From Amycolatopsis sp. cg9 (GTDB lineage Bacteria > Actinomycetota > Actinomycetes > Mycobacteriales > Pseudonocardiaceae), in contig NZ_CP166850.1 in assembly GCF_041346945.1 (NCBI RefSeq), positions 6,184,501 through 6,248,500 of the forward strand: a DNA stretch of 64,000 nucleotides. The letters are read 5' to 3'. A model generated the notes under the pieces. That model saw nothing but the letters and a program-made list of their open reading frames with translations. It was not told where the DNA came from and ran no database searches. Below, one piece after another: positions 16,419-23,948 of this stretch. How positions within the stretch are numbered: the stretch's first letter is position 1; the number at the start of each line of letters is the position of its first letter. Made by a program: the position numbers and the translations under genes.

Positions 16419-16649
16419 ATGGCTTTCCTGCGCAAGCTCACCGTGCTGGCCGGCGCGGCCGGCGCCGCCCGCGCGTACGCCAAGAAAAACCCCGAAAAGG
16501 TGAACGGGGCCGTCGGCAAGGCGGCCAAGTTCGTCGACGACAAGACCAAGGGCAAGTACCACCAGCAGATCGCCGGCGCGGTCCGCAAGGTCAACTCCGT
16601 GACCGGGGAACCGGGACAGCCCGGGCAGCCGGGGCCGGCCGCCCGCTAG
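16419..16649 (+). CDS. Small Rv0909-like antitoxin-family protein
   Basis: 76 residues: a hydrophobic/alanine-rich start, then KKNPEKVNGAVGKAAKFVDD and KTKGKYHQQIAGAVRKV, the pattern of the PF14013-type MT0933 antitoxin family, ending in a GQPGQPGPAAR tail. The family is named after a mycobacterial antitoxin, but no toxin gene is adjacent (flanked by a deaminase homologue and recQ), so a stress or structural role is just as likely. ATG at 16419 follows GAGGGAGA. It is convergent with recQ, one base apart. Confidence 0.75.
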   Translation: MAFLRKLTVLAGAAGAARAYAKKNPEKVNGAVGKAAKFVDDKTKGKYHQQIAGAVRKVNSVTGEPGQPGQPGPAAR

Positions 16650-16650
16650 G

Positions 16651-18486
16651 TCACTCGGCGGTCAGGACTTCGAGGACCCCCTCGCCGTACTTGGCGAGCT
16701 TGTTCTCGCCGACCCCGCTGACCGTGCCCAGATCCGCCAGTGAAGACGGCTTTCGCGTGGCGATCTGGCGCAGGGTCGCGTCGTGGAAGATGACGTAAGC
16801 GGGTACGCCCTGTTCCTTCGCGACGCCGGCTCGCCAGGCGCGCAGGCGTTCGAACAGCGGAGCCGCCTCCGCGGGCATGTCCACCGCGGCGGCGGCTTTT
16901 CGCGTGCCCCGGACCTTCGCGGCCGCCGCGCGCTCGGGCTCGCGGCGCAGCATCACCTGGCGATCGCCGCCCAGCACCTCGGCGCTGGCCTCGGTGAGCA
17001 CGAGCGAGCCGTAGTCGCCCTCGACCGCGAGCAGGCCCTGGGCGAGCAGCTGCCGCACGACCGCCCGCCAGTCCTGCTCGCGCAGCTCGGTGCCGATGCC
17101 GAACGTCTTGAGCGTGTCGTGCTGGAACTGCGTGACCTTCGGCGTGGACTTGCCGAGCAGGATGTCGATGACCTGCCCGGCGCCGAACTTCTGCCGCCGC
17201 TCGTTGCGCAGCCGCACGACCGTCGACAGCAGCTTCTGCGCCGCGATCGTCCCGTCCCACTTCTCCGGCGGGTTCAGGCACGTGTCGCAGTTGCCGCACG
17301 GCCCGGCCTGCTGCCCGAAGTAGTTGAGGACCTGCACCCGGCGGCATTCCACCGTTTCGCACAGCGCGAGCATCGCGTTCAGGTGCGCGCCCAGCCGTCG
17401 GCGGTGCGCGTCGTCACCCTCGGACGTGTCGATCATCTTGCGCTGCTGCACGACGTCCTGCAGCCCGTACGCCAGCCAGGCGGTCGAGGGCAGGCCGTCG
17501 CGGCCCGCGCGGCCGGTTTCCTGGTAGTAGCCCTCGACCGACTTCGGCAGGTCGAGGTGCGCGACGAACCGGACGTCCGGTTTGTCGATGCCCATGCCGA
17601 ACGCGATCGTCGCCACCACGATCAGCCCGTCCTCGCGCAGGAACCGCGACTGGTGCTTCGCCCGCGTGCGCGCGTCGAGGCCCGCGTGGTACGGCACCGC
17701 CGGAATCCCGTTCTGCACCAGGAATTCCGCGGTCTTTTCGACCGAGTTCCGGGACAGGCAGTAGACGATCCCGGCGTCGCCCTGGTGTTCGGTGCGCAGC
17801 AGCTCGAGCAGCTGCCGCTGCGGCGAGTTCTTCCCGACGATCCGGTACTGGATGTTCGGCCGGTCGAAGCTCGCGACGAAGTGCCGGGCTTCGTCGAGCC
17901 CCAGCCGCGCGGAGATCTCCTGGTGCGTGGCCTCGGTCGCGGTCGCCGTCAGCGCGATCCGCGGTACGTCCGGCCAGCGCTCGTGCAGCGCGGACAGCTG
18001 GAGGTAGTCGGGCCGGAAGTCGTGGCCCCACTGGGCGACGCAGTGCGCTTCGTCGATCGCGAACAGCGAAATCTTGCCGCGGTCGAGCAGCCGCACGGTC
18101 GACTCGACCGAAAGCCGTTCCGGCGCCAGGTAGAGCAGGTCGAGCTCGCCGCTCACGAACGCCGACTCGACCTCCTGTCGGGCCGCGTAATCCTGGGTTG
18201 AGTTGAGGAACCCGGCGCGGACACCGGCGTTGCGCAGCGCGTCGACCTGGTCCTGCATCAGCGCGATCAGCGGGGAGATCACCACGCCGACGCCCGGGCG
18301 CACGAGCGCGGGAATCTGGTAGCACAAGGATTTCCCGCCGCCGGTGGGCATCAGCACGAGCGCGTCGCCGCCGGCGATCACGTGCTCGACGATCGCCGCC
18401 TGGTCGCCGCGGAAGCTGTCGTAGCCGAACACGCGCCGGAGGGTCTCCAGCGCGTCGGACGCGGGTGCGAGGTCGGTCTCTGCCAC
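16651..18486 (-). CDS. recQ: ATP-dependent DNA helicase RecQ
   Basis: 611 residues with all RecQ modules: Walker A in LMPTGGGKSLCYQ (about residue 45), the DEAH box plus aromatic loop (FAIDEAHCVAQWGHDFRPDY), helicase C motifs through YYQETGRAGRDG, the RQC zinc site (Cys of ECRRVQ then CGNCDTC), a winged helix and a C-terminal HRDC domain ending VSGVGENKLAKYGEGVL. It unwinds DNA 3'-5' in recombination and replication restart. The GTG at 18486 follows TATAGT (18499-18494) by 7 nt, so the message is probably leaderless. Confidence 0.95.
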   Translation of the reverse strand: MAETDLAPASDALETLRRVFGYDSFRGDQAAIVEHVIAGGDALVLMPTGGGKSLCYQIPALVRPGVGVVISPLIALMQDQVDALRNAGVRAGFLNSTQDYAARQEVESAFVSGELDLLYLAPERLSVESTVRLLDRGKISLFAIDEAHCVAQWGHDFRPDYLQLSALHERWPDVPRIALTATATEATHQEISARLGLDEARHFVASFDRPNIQYRIVGKNSPQRQLLELLRTEHQGDAGIVYCLSRNSVEKTAEFLVQNGIPAVPYHAGLDARTRAKHQSRFLREDGLIVVATIAFGMGIDKPDVRFVAHLDLPKSVEGYYQETGRAGRDGLPSTAWLAYGLQDVVQQRKMIDTSEGDDAHRRRLGAHLNAMLALCETVECRRVQVLNYFGQQAGPCGNCDTCLNPPEKWDGTIAAQKLLSTVVRLRNERRQKFGAGQVIDILLGKSTPKVTQFQHDTLKTFGIGTELREQDWRAVVRQLLAQGLLAVEGDYGSLVLTEASAEVLGGDRQVMLRREPERAAAAKVRGTRKAAAAVDMPAEAAPLFERLRAWRAGVAKEQGVPAYVIFHDATLRQIATRKPSSLADLGTVSGVGENKLAKYGEGVLEVLTAE

Positions 18487-18493
18487 CCGGCCG

Positions 18494-18499
18494 ACTATA
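18494..18499 (-). promoter_or_regulatory. recQ -10 element (leaderless start)
   Basis: On the minus strand TATAGT, a near-consensus -10, ends 7 nt before the GTG start at 18486. That spacing places the transcription start at the start codon. No convincing -35 is visible. Confidence 0.5.
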
Positions 18500-18554
18500 G
18501 AGCGGGGGTCCGACAGTTCCGGCCCGCCCCGCCGCCGGGTGGCAGACTGGGCGC

Positions 18555-18992
18555 GTGGAGTACTGGCCGGTTCCCGATCTCGTCGCGCATTTCGCCGGTG
18601 CGTGGCGGCTCGACCGCGAAATCCTCACCGCCGACGGCGAGGCGGTGGGGGAGGTGACCGGCACCGCGAGCTTCACCGAAGAAGACGGCGTCCTCGTCTA
18701 CCGCGAAGCCGGCGAGATGCGGCTCGGCGGCTACACCGGCCCGGTCACGCGCACCCTGCACTACCGCCCCACCGCGCCCGGACGGGCCGACGTCCACTTC
18801 GACCACGGCGGCTTCTTCCACGAGCTCGACCTGCGCGCCGGTCACTGGGCCACCGACCACCCCTGCCGAGCCGACCTCTACCGCGGGAGCTACCAGGTGC
18901 TCGGCGCGCGGCGCTGGCGGCAGGAGTGGGCGGTCCGCGGCCCGGCGAAGGACCACCTGATCGTCACCCGGTTCACGCGGGTGCCGGGCTGA
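18555..18992 (+). CDS. DUF6314-family protein
   Basis: 145 residues with a lipocalin/FABP-like beta pattern: VAHFAGAWRLDREI, GTASFTEEDGVLVYREAGEM, HFDHGGFFHELDLRAG, a conserved HPCRADLYRGSYQV segment and a C-terminal strand. It matches the DUF6314 family of uncharacterised cytoplasmic proteins. The GTG at 18555 is the only start giving the family N-terminus. The last 16 codons and stop lie in the first copy of an 88-bp tandem duplication, so the bases coding for these residues are repeated downstream, outside the gene. Confidence 0.75.
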   Translation: MEYWPVPDLVAHFAGAWRLDREILTADGEAVGEVTGTASFTEEDGVLVYREAGEMRLGGYTGPVTRTLHYRPTAPGRADVHFDHGGFFHELDLRAGHWATDHPCRADLYRGSYQVLGARRWRQEWAVRGPAKDHLIVTRFTRVPG

Positions 18993-19121
18993 GCAGGTCG
19001 GCGAGGTCGATCCGCCGCAGGAACTCGCGCCGGCGAGGGATCACCTGATCGTGACCCGGTTCACGCGGGTGCCGGGCTGAGCAGGTCGGCGAGGTCGATC
19101 CGCCGCAGGAACTCGCGCCGG
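18942..19121. repeat. 88-bp tandem duplication across a convergent gene junction
   Basis: Unit 1 is 18942-19029 and unit 2 is 19030-19117, followed by four more matching bases. The copies differ at three positions (A/G at 18949/19037, C/T at 18953/19041, C/G at 18965/19053). The junctions share CCGG, as expected of a slippage or microhomology event. Unit 1 carries the 3' end and stop of the DUF6314 gene; unit 2 carries the 3' end and stop of the convergent SDR gene. Confidence 0.9.
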
Positions 19122-19948
19122 ATCCGGTCGCCGACCTCGGCGACCAGCCAGCCGCCGTCGTCGGCCGGGTCGATGTGCACCCGGAACGGCCGCCGGCCCT
19201 TCGGCAGGTCCACCACGCGCGCCAGCTCCTCGGCCACCTTCGCGACGCCCGCGCCGGGCGGGGTGATCTCGGCGAGCTTCCGCCCGACGTGTTCGCTCAA
19301 CCCGGCGTAGCGCTCCTCGTAGGCCGCTTCGACGGCTGCGTCGGCCGGGTGTCCCGCGTGCGGGAAGTGGTTGGTGCCCGCGGTGAAGGCGCCCGGCACC
19401 ACGATGGTGGTGTCGATGCCGAACCGGGCCAGTTCCCCGGCGTAGCCGACCGCGAGGCTGTCCATCGCCGCCTTCGCCGCGAAGTACGGCGCGAGGTAGG
19501 GCGGGGTGCCGCCGCGGACGCTGCTGCTCGACACCCACACCAGCAGTCCGTCCCGCTGCGCGCGCAGGTGCGGCAGTGCCGCGCGGTTGACGCGCTGGGT
19601 GCCGATCGCGTTGGTGTCGTAGAGCTCGGCGAGCTGCTCCGGCGTGAACGCCTCGGCCGGGCCGAGCGCCATGTGCCCGGCGTTGTGCACGACGACGTCC
19701 AGCCGGCCGTGCGCGGCGACGATCCCGGCGACGGCCGCGTCGGCCGACGCCTGGCTCGCGACGTCGAGTTCGACGGTCCGCAGGTCGGCGCCGTGTTCGC
19801 CGGCGTACGCGGCGGCGGCTTCGACCTGGGGGGCGTTGCGGCCGAGGGTGTCGCGCATGCCCGCGTAGACGGTGTGCCCGGCGCGGGCCAGCGCCCGGGC
19901 GGAGAGGGCGCCGATCCCGCTGGAGGCGCCGGTGACGACGATGATCAC
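19061..19948 (-). CDS. Short-chain dehydrogenase/reductase
   Basis: 295 residues with the classical SDR N-terminal Rossmann motif TGASSGIGALSARAL, the NAG strand (VVHNAGHMALG), a serine cluster before the active site (VWVSSSSVRGG) and the YFAAK catalytic pair. The extended C-terminus after AGTNHFPHAG resembles actinobacterial oxidoreductases of unknown substrate. It is probably NADP(H)-dependent and cytoplasmic. ATG at 19948 lies 11 bp after the stop of the second SDR, one operon. Its last 20 codons fall in the second copy of the 88-bp duplication. Confidence 0.85.
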   Translation of the reverse strand: MIIVVTGASSGIGALSARALARAGHTVYAGMRDTLGRNAPQVEAAAAYAGEHGADLRTVELDVASQASADAAVAGIVAAHGRLDVVVHNAGHMALGPAEAFTPEQLAELYDTNAIGTQRVNRAALPHLRAQRDGLLVWVSSSSVRGGTPPYLAPYFAAKAAMDSLAVGYAGELARFGIDTTIVVPGAFTAGTNHFPHAGHPADAAVEAAYEERYAGLSEHVGRKLAEITPPGAGVAKVAEELARVVDLPKGRRPFRVHIDPADDGGWLVAEVGDRIRREFLRRIDLADLLSPAPA

Positions 19949-19959
19949 GACTGTCCTCC

Positions 19960-20703
19960 TCAGACGATTCCGCCGTTGGCGCGCAGCACCTGGCCGTTGA
20001 CCCAGCGGGCCGGCCCGGCGAGGAACGCGACGACCTCGGCGATGTCCTCCGGGCGGCCGAGCCGCTCCAGCGGGGGCTGCTTGGCCATCCGCGCGACCGT
20101 CTCCTCGTCCTTGCCGTCGAGGAACAGCGCGGTCGCGGTCGGGCCGGGGGCGACGGTGTTGACGGTGATGTCGCGGCCGCGCAGCTCGCGGGCGAGGATC
20201 ATGGTGATCGCCTCGACCGCGCCCTTGGTGGCGTTGTAGACGCCGTAGCCGGGCAGGTTCAGGCCGAGCACGGACGTCGAGGTGGTGATCACGGCGCCGC
20301 CGTCGCGCACCCGCTTCGCGGCCTGCTGCGCGACCGCGAACGTGCCGCGGATGTTGGTGCGGTGCACCCGGTCGAGGACTTCGAAGTCGGTGTCCGCGAT
20401 CGGCGTCGGCGCGTTCATCACCCCGGCCAGGTGCGCGACGACGTCCACGCCGCCGAAGGTGCGCTCCGCGGTGTCGAACAGCTCCGCGACCTGGGCGGGC
20501 TCGGCGACGTCGGCCCGGACGGCGATGGCCTGCCCGCCGCGTCCGGTGATGGCGCCGACGGCGGCCCGGGCTTCCTCCTCGTTGCCGGCGTAGTTGACGA
20601 CGACGGCCATGCCGTCGGCGGCCAGCCGCTCGGCGACCCGGCGGCCGATGCCGCGCGAGCCGCCGGTGACGATCGCGACGCGGGGTTCGGTGGTGGTGCT
20701 CAT
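19960..20703 (-). CDS. SDR-family oxidoreductase, FabG-like
   Basis: 247 residues, a complete classical SDR: TGGSRGIGRRVAERL, Asp in RADVAEP, AHLAGVMNAP in place of the NNAG motif (HLAG), the catalytic serine region (ITTSTSVLG), YNATK and the C-terminal GQVLRANGG signature of FabG-like enzymes. It probably reduces a ketone or oxidises an alcohol with NADPH/NADP. The ATG at 20703 begins MSTTTEP; an ATG at 20730 adds a non-homologous leader. The upstream region has an 8-bp inverted repeat (TAACACTG 20725-20732 and CAGTGTTA 20775-20782) and a CCACT-TC-AGTGG dyad (20759-20770), possible regulator sites. Confidence 0.85.
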   Translation of the reverse strand: MSTTTEPRVAIVTGGSRGIGRRVAERLAADGMAVVVNYAGNEEEARAAVGAITGRGGQAIAVRADVAEPAQVAELFDTAERTFGGVDVVAHLAGVMNAPTPIADTDFEVLDRVHRTNIRGTFAVAQQAAKRVRDGGAVITTSTSVLGLNLPGYGVYNATKGAVEAITMILARELRGRDITVNTVAPGPTATALFLDGKDEETVARMAKQPPLERLGRPEDIAEVVAFLAGPARWVNGQVLRANGGIV

Positions 20704-20860
20704 CGGTGCCTGCTTCCTGCTCGGTAACACTGGTTCCCTCTTTCTGTTATCGACGATACCACTTCAGTGGGTAGCAGTGTTAGTGGAGAGGTGTTATCAG
20801 CGTTACATCGCGCATCCGGCGGCATCCGCGCGGCCGGTCGGCCGAATCGCGCCGCGCGAT

Positions 20861-20886
20861 GGTTTCGGCGTCCGCGTTCCGGGCAC
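20861..20886 (+). promoter_or_regulatory. Possible SigB-type promoter upstream of the paralogous helical-protein pair
   Basis: GGTTT (20861-20865) and GGGCAC (20881-20886) are 15 bp apart, matching the Streptomyces SigB-type pattern GNNTN14-16GGGTAC/T with one mismatch (C for T). It lies 41 bp upstream of the ATG at 20928. Suggestive only. Confidence 0.35.
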
Positions 20887-20927
20887 ACGAGAGCCATCGG
20901 GGGCGACATCCATGAAGGAGTTGTGTG

Positions 20928-21623
20928 ATGCCCACCTGGCTGATCGTCGTGATCGTCGTCGTGGCCTTCGCGGTGCTCGGCGCCGTGATCTGGCTTGTGA
21001 CGCAAGAGATGCAGCGAAAACGGCTGCAGCAGCGGTTCGGCCCGGAGTACGACCGCGCCGTGGAGGAGAGCGACAACCCGCGTGCCGCGCAGCGCGAACT
21101 CGCCGAGCGGGAACGCCGGCACAAGGAGCTCGACATCCGCCCGCTCTCGGCGTCGGCGCGGGAGCGCTACGCCCGGGAATGGGCGCAGGTGCAGGAAAAG
21201 TTCGTCGACCAGCCGTCCGCGGCGGTCACCGAGGCGGACCGGCTCCTCGTCGGCCTGATGGCCGAACGCGGCTACCCGACCGAGGGGTACGAGCAGCAGC
21301 TGTCCGACCTTTCCGTGCGCCACGCCAAGACCCTCGAGCACTACCGCGCCGCGCACACCACGCAGCAGAAGCGCGACGGAGCGTCCACTGAGGACCTGCG
21401 CGACGCGATGGTCCGCTACCGCACCGTGTTCGAGGACCTGCTGACCGACGGCGCCGACGAAGAGCACCGCGACCACGACCGCGACCGCGAGCACCACGAC
21501 CGCCGGAACGGTCACCAGCACGACCACGACCGCGAGCACGACCGCGACGGCCGTCGCGACACCGAGCAGCACGAGCACCAGGCGTCCGCGCAGCCGCGGA
21601 CCGAGTGGAACGGAGGACGCTGA
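20928..21623 (+). CDS. Membrane-anchored protein with shared helical domain (unknown function)
   Basis: 231 residues. Residues 3-24 form one hydrophobic helix (LIVVIVVVAFAVLGAVIWLV) acting as an uncleaved anchor. Then comes a charged helical stretch, and residues about 85-180 form a domain of the pattern YAREWAQVQEKFVDQP, AVTEADRLLVGLM, LEHYRAAH and LRDAMVRYRTVFEDLL. The same signature recurs in the next gene. The C-terminal 45 residues are a low-complexity Asp/Arg/His run. ATG at 20928 follows AAGGAG (20915-20920). I do not recognise a named family. It is coupled closely to the next gene (3 bp between stop and ATG). Confidence 0.75.
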   Translation: MPTWLIVVIVVVAFAVLGAVIWLVTQEMQRKRLQQRFGPEYDRAVEESDNPRAAQRELAERERRHKELDIRPLSASARERYAREWAQVQEKFVDQPSAAVTEADRLLVGLMAERGYPTEGYEQQLSDLSVRHAKTLEHYRAAHTTQQKRDGASTEDLRDAMVRYRTVFEDLLTDGADEEHRDHDRDREHHDRRNGHQHDHDREHDRDGRRDTEQHEHQASAQPRTEWNGGR

Positions 21624-21625
21624 CC

Positions 21626-22189
21626 ATGACCGAGCACCTGACGCGGCACAGCACCGACCAGGACGACGACTTCGGCCGCGACGACCTCGCGCGCGACGAC
21701 TCGTCCCGTGACGACCTGTCCCGTGACGACCTGTCCCGTGACGACTTGTCCCGCGACGACACCGCCGAAGTCCCCGACCGGGAGCACACCGAGTTCCGCG
21801 AGCCGGGCACCGGCCAGGACCACAGCCTGAGCACCGCTGACCTCGCTTCGGCGTCGGCGGGCTCCGACACCGCCCGCCCGGCCGCCCAGAGCGCGCCCGC
21901 GGAATCGGGCGGCGACGTCGAGACGCCCCCGCTGATCGACGAGGAGAAGGTCACCGGCTTCCGCGACCGCTGGCAGAACGTCCAGACCGGCTTCGTCGAC
22001 GACCCGAAGCAGGCCGTGCGCGAGGCCGACGAACTGGTCGCCGCCGTGATCAGCGCGCTGGCGACCACGTTCGCCGAGCACAAGAGCGACCTGGAAGGCC
22101 AGTGGCAGCAGGGCGAACCGGCCACCGAGGAGCTGCGGATCGCACTGCGGCGCTACCGCTCGTTCTTCGACCAGCTGCTGCCGCGCTAG
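21626..22189 (+). CDS. Soluble paralogue of the preceding protein, with RDDLS repeats
   Basis: 187 residues, no membrane segment. The N-terminal 50 residues hold about six RDD-type pentapeptides (RDDLA, RDDSS, RDDLS three times, RDDTA), a linker follows, and residues about 105-187 repeat the domain of the upstream protein: FRDRWQNVQTGFVDDP, AVREADELVAAVI, ELRIALRRYRSFFDQLL. The pair therefore looks like a membrane-bound and a soluble version of one helical module. ATG at 21626 has GGAGGA at 21612-21617. Function unknown; an interaction between the two is inference from shared domain and operon. Confidence 0.75.
   Translation: MTEHLTRHSTDQDDDFGRDDLARDDSSRDDLSRDDLSRDDLSRDDTAEVPDREHTEFREPGTGQDHSLSTADLASASAGSDTARPAAQSAPAESGGDVETPPLIDEEKVTGFRDRWQNVQTGFVDDPKQAVREADELVAAVISALATTFAEHKSDLEGQWQQGEPATEELRIALRRYRSFFDQLLPR
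21674..21760 (+). repeat. 15-bp in-frame tandem repeats coding RDDxS
   Basis: Four near-identical 15-bp units TCCCGTGACGACCTG run from 21704 to 21760 (the last is truncated and has C for T), preceded by two more diverged units from 21674. The period is a multiple of three, so copy-number change would keep the reading frame. Confidence 0.85.
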
Positions 22190-22195
22190 CGGGAA

Positions 22196-22238
22196 CCGTT
22201 TGCCGGCGGGCATGATCGGGTAGCACGCCGGCAAACGG
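22196..22238 (+). terminator. Inverted repeat, probable terminator
   Basis: CCGTTTGCCGGC (22196-22207) and GCCGGCAAACGG (22227-22238) form a perfect 12-bp stem around a 19-nt loop, beginning 7 bp after the stop of the gene ending at 22189. The large loop leaves open a regulatory role for the next gene at 22262. Confidence 0.55.
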
Positions 22239-22261
22239 CGTCAGCAACGGGAGGCAGTCGA

Positions 22262-22771
22262 ATGAACGTGGCCGATCTGCTCGTCGACGGGTTCAGCCGG
22301 GTCCAGGGCAACGTGCACGCGGCGGTGGAAGGGCTCACCGCCGAGCAGCTCCTGGCCCGGCTGGACGACGAGGCCAACTCGATCGCCTGGCTGGTGTGGC
22401 ACCTGACCCGGGTCCAGGACGACCACGTCGCGGACGTGGCGGGCACGGAGCAGGTGTGGATCGGCCAGGACTGGCTGTCGCGCTTCGGCCTCCCGTTCCC
22501 CGCGGGCGACACCGGCTACGGCCACCGCCCCGCGGACGTCGAGGCGGTCCGCGTCGACAAGCCGGACCTGCTCACCGGCTACTACGACGCCGTGCACGAG
22601 CAGACCGTCCGGTACGTGACCGGCCTCGACGCCGCGGCGCTCGACCGGGTCGTCGACGAGGCCTGGGACCCGCCGGTGACGCTCGGCGTGCGCCTGATCA
22701 GCGTCCTCGACGACGACATCCAGCACGCCGGCCAGGCGATGTTCCTGCGCGGCGTCCTGGAACGCCGGTGA
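22262..22771 (+). CDS. DinB/DUF664-family protein
   Basis: 169 residues of the DinB-like four-helix bundle: an N-terminal helix (DLLVDGFSRVQGNVHAAV), the metal-site His in SIAWLVWHLTRVQDDHVAD, and a C-terminal His in DDIQHAGQAMFLRGVL. These three histidines (about residues 46, 54 and 157) are the family metal ligands. In actinomycetes the superfamily includes mycothiol-dependent enzymes, but many DUF664 members have no known activity. ATG follows GGGAGGC. Probably monocistronic; its stop is 5 bp from the convergent soxR. Confidence 0.8.
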   Translation: MNVADLLVDGFSRVQGNVHAAVEGLTAEQLLARLDDEANSIAWLVWHLTRVQDDHVADVAGTEQVWIGQDWLSRFGLPFPAGDTGYGHRPADVEAVRVDKPDLLTGYYDAVHEQTVRYVTGLDAAALDRVVDEAWDPPVTLGVRLISVLDDDIQHAGQAMFLRGVLERR

Positions 22772-22775
22772 AAGT

Positions 22776-23255
22776 TCAGTCTTCGTAGCCGTCCGCGCGA
22801 TGATCGGCGAGGCGCTGCGGCCCCGGGCCGTCGGCGCCGAGCCGGTCGCCGGGGTTGGCCAGCCGGCACTTGGCCAGTGACATGCAGCCGCAGCCGATGC
22901 AGTCGGTCAGGTCGTCGCGCAGCTGTTCCATCTGGCGGATCCGCGCGTTCAGGTCTTCCCGCCAGCACTGCGAGATCCGCGCCCAGTCGGCACGCGTGGG
23001 CGTCCGGTCGTCGGGCAGCAGGGCCAGCACTTCCCGGATCGTGGACAGCGGCATGCCGACCCGCTGCGACATCCGGATGAACGTCACCCGCCGCAGGGCG
23101 TCCCGGCAGTACCGCCGCTGGTTCCCGGCGGTCCGGCGGCTGCGGATCAGGCCTTCGTCTTCGTAGAACCGCAAGGCCGACGCGGGGACCCCGCTGCGCC
23201 GGGAAAGTTCGCCGACCGTCAAGTCCGGCAGCGTCGCGTTCACCATGCCGGTCAT
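22776..23255 (-). CDS. soxR: Redox-sensitive MerR-family regulator SoxR
   Basis: 159 residues: MerR winged helix (TVGELSRRSGVPASALRFYEDEGL, residues about 12-36), a dimer helix, then the [2Fe-2S] site CIGCGCMSLAKC (about residues 119-130) with the exact C-x2-C-x-C-x5-C spacing of SoxR. In actinomycetes SoxR responds to redox-active antibiotics and switches on a few reductases and exporters; it does not need SoxS. Start ATG at 23255 or 23246. A SoxR box lies between it and the divergent reductase gene. Confidence 0.93.
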   Translation of the reverse strand: MTGMVNATLPDLTVGELSRRSGVPASALRFYEDEGLIRSRRTAGNQRRYCRDALRRVTFIRMSQRVGMPLSTIREVLALLPDDRTPTRADWARISQCWREDLNARIRQMEQLRDDLTDCIGCGCMSLAKCRLANPGDRLGADGPGPQRLADHRADGYED

Positions 23256-23273
23256 GCAACCACAGCTCCGCGC

Positions 23274-23304
23274 TTGACTTCAAGCGAGCTTGAAGTCCCA
23301 TCCT
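23274..23304 (+). promoter_or_regulatory. SoxR box within a 19-bp-spaced promoter
   Basis: TTGACT (-35, 23274-23279) and CATCCT (-10, 23299-23304) are 19 bp apart, the elongated spacer typical of MerR-activated promoters. The 22-bp dyad GACTTCAAG-CGAG-CTTGAAGTC (23276-23297) has perfect 9-bp arms, and its TCAAG-N4-CTTGA core equals the core of the characterised SoxR box. It drives the reductase gene at 23346. Confidence 0.88.
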
Positions 23305-23345
23305 GGCCCGGACGGCGAAAACGCCGCAGTGGCAAGGAGGAAAGC

Positions 23346-23936
23346 GTGTCCGAAGCACCCGTGCGGGTCGCGGTGATCGTGGGAAGTGTCCGAGAGGGAC
23401 GGTTCGGCCCGGTGGTGGCCACCTGGCTGGCCGGCGTCGCGGCGGAGACCGGCGGCTTCGCGGTCGACGTCGTCGACCTCGCCGAACCGGACCTGCCGCT
23501 GGCGATGCCCGCGTTCGGGTCGGCGCCGGCGCCGGCGGTGCAGGCGGAGATCGGGAAGGTGACCCCGCGGCTCGAGGCCGCGGACGCGTTCGTCGTCGTG
23601 ACCCCGGAGTACAACCACAGCTACCCGGCCTCGCTCAAGAACGCGATCGACTGGCACCGCGACGAGTGGCGGGCGAAGCCGGTCGCGTTCGTGTCCTACG
23701 GCGGGATCTCGGGCGGGCTGCGCGCGGTCGAGCACCTGCGGGCGGTCTTCGCCGAGCTCCACTCGGTGACGATCCGCGAGACGGTCAGCTTCCACGGCGC
23801 CCACACCCGCTTCGGCCCGGACGGCGTGCCGACCGACGAAGCGGCGGGGGTCGCGGCGAAGGCGATGCTCGACCAGCTCGGGTGGTGGGCCCGTTCGCTG
23901 ACGGAAGCGAGGGCCGCCCGGCCCTACCCCGGCTGA
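23346..23936 (+). CDS. NADPH-dependent FMN reductase, SoxR target
   Basis: 196 residues with a flavodoxin-like fold: VIVGSVREGRFGPVVATWL forms the phosphate-binding loop (GSxRxGR-type) and TPEYNHSYPASLKNAIDW is the family flavin-contact motif (PEYN). It should reduce FMN or quinones with NADPH in the cytosol. A reductase of this kind is an established member of the Streptomyces coelicolor SoxR regulon, and the SoxR box is in its promoter. The GTG at 23346 follows GGAGGAAAGC. Confidence 0.9.
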   Translation: MSEAPVRVAVIVGSVREGRFGPVVATWLAGVAAETGGFAVDVVDLAEPDLPLAMPAFGSAPAPAVQAEIGKVTPRLEAADAFVVVTPEYNHSYPASLKNAIDWHRDEWRAKPVAFVSYGGISGGLRAVEHLRAVFAELHSVTIRETVSFHGAHTRFGPDGVPTDEAAGVAAKAMLDQLGWWARSLTEARAARPYPG

Positions 23937-23948
23937 GCGCCGGTTCGG

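Noticed and set aside
16419..16649. Toxin-antitoxin module
   Set aside because: Only the antitoxin-family protein is present; no partner toxin gene is near.
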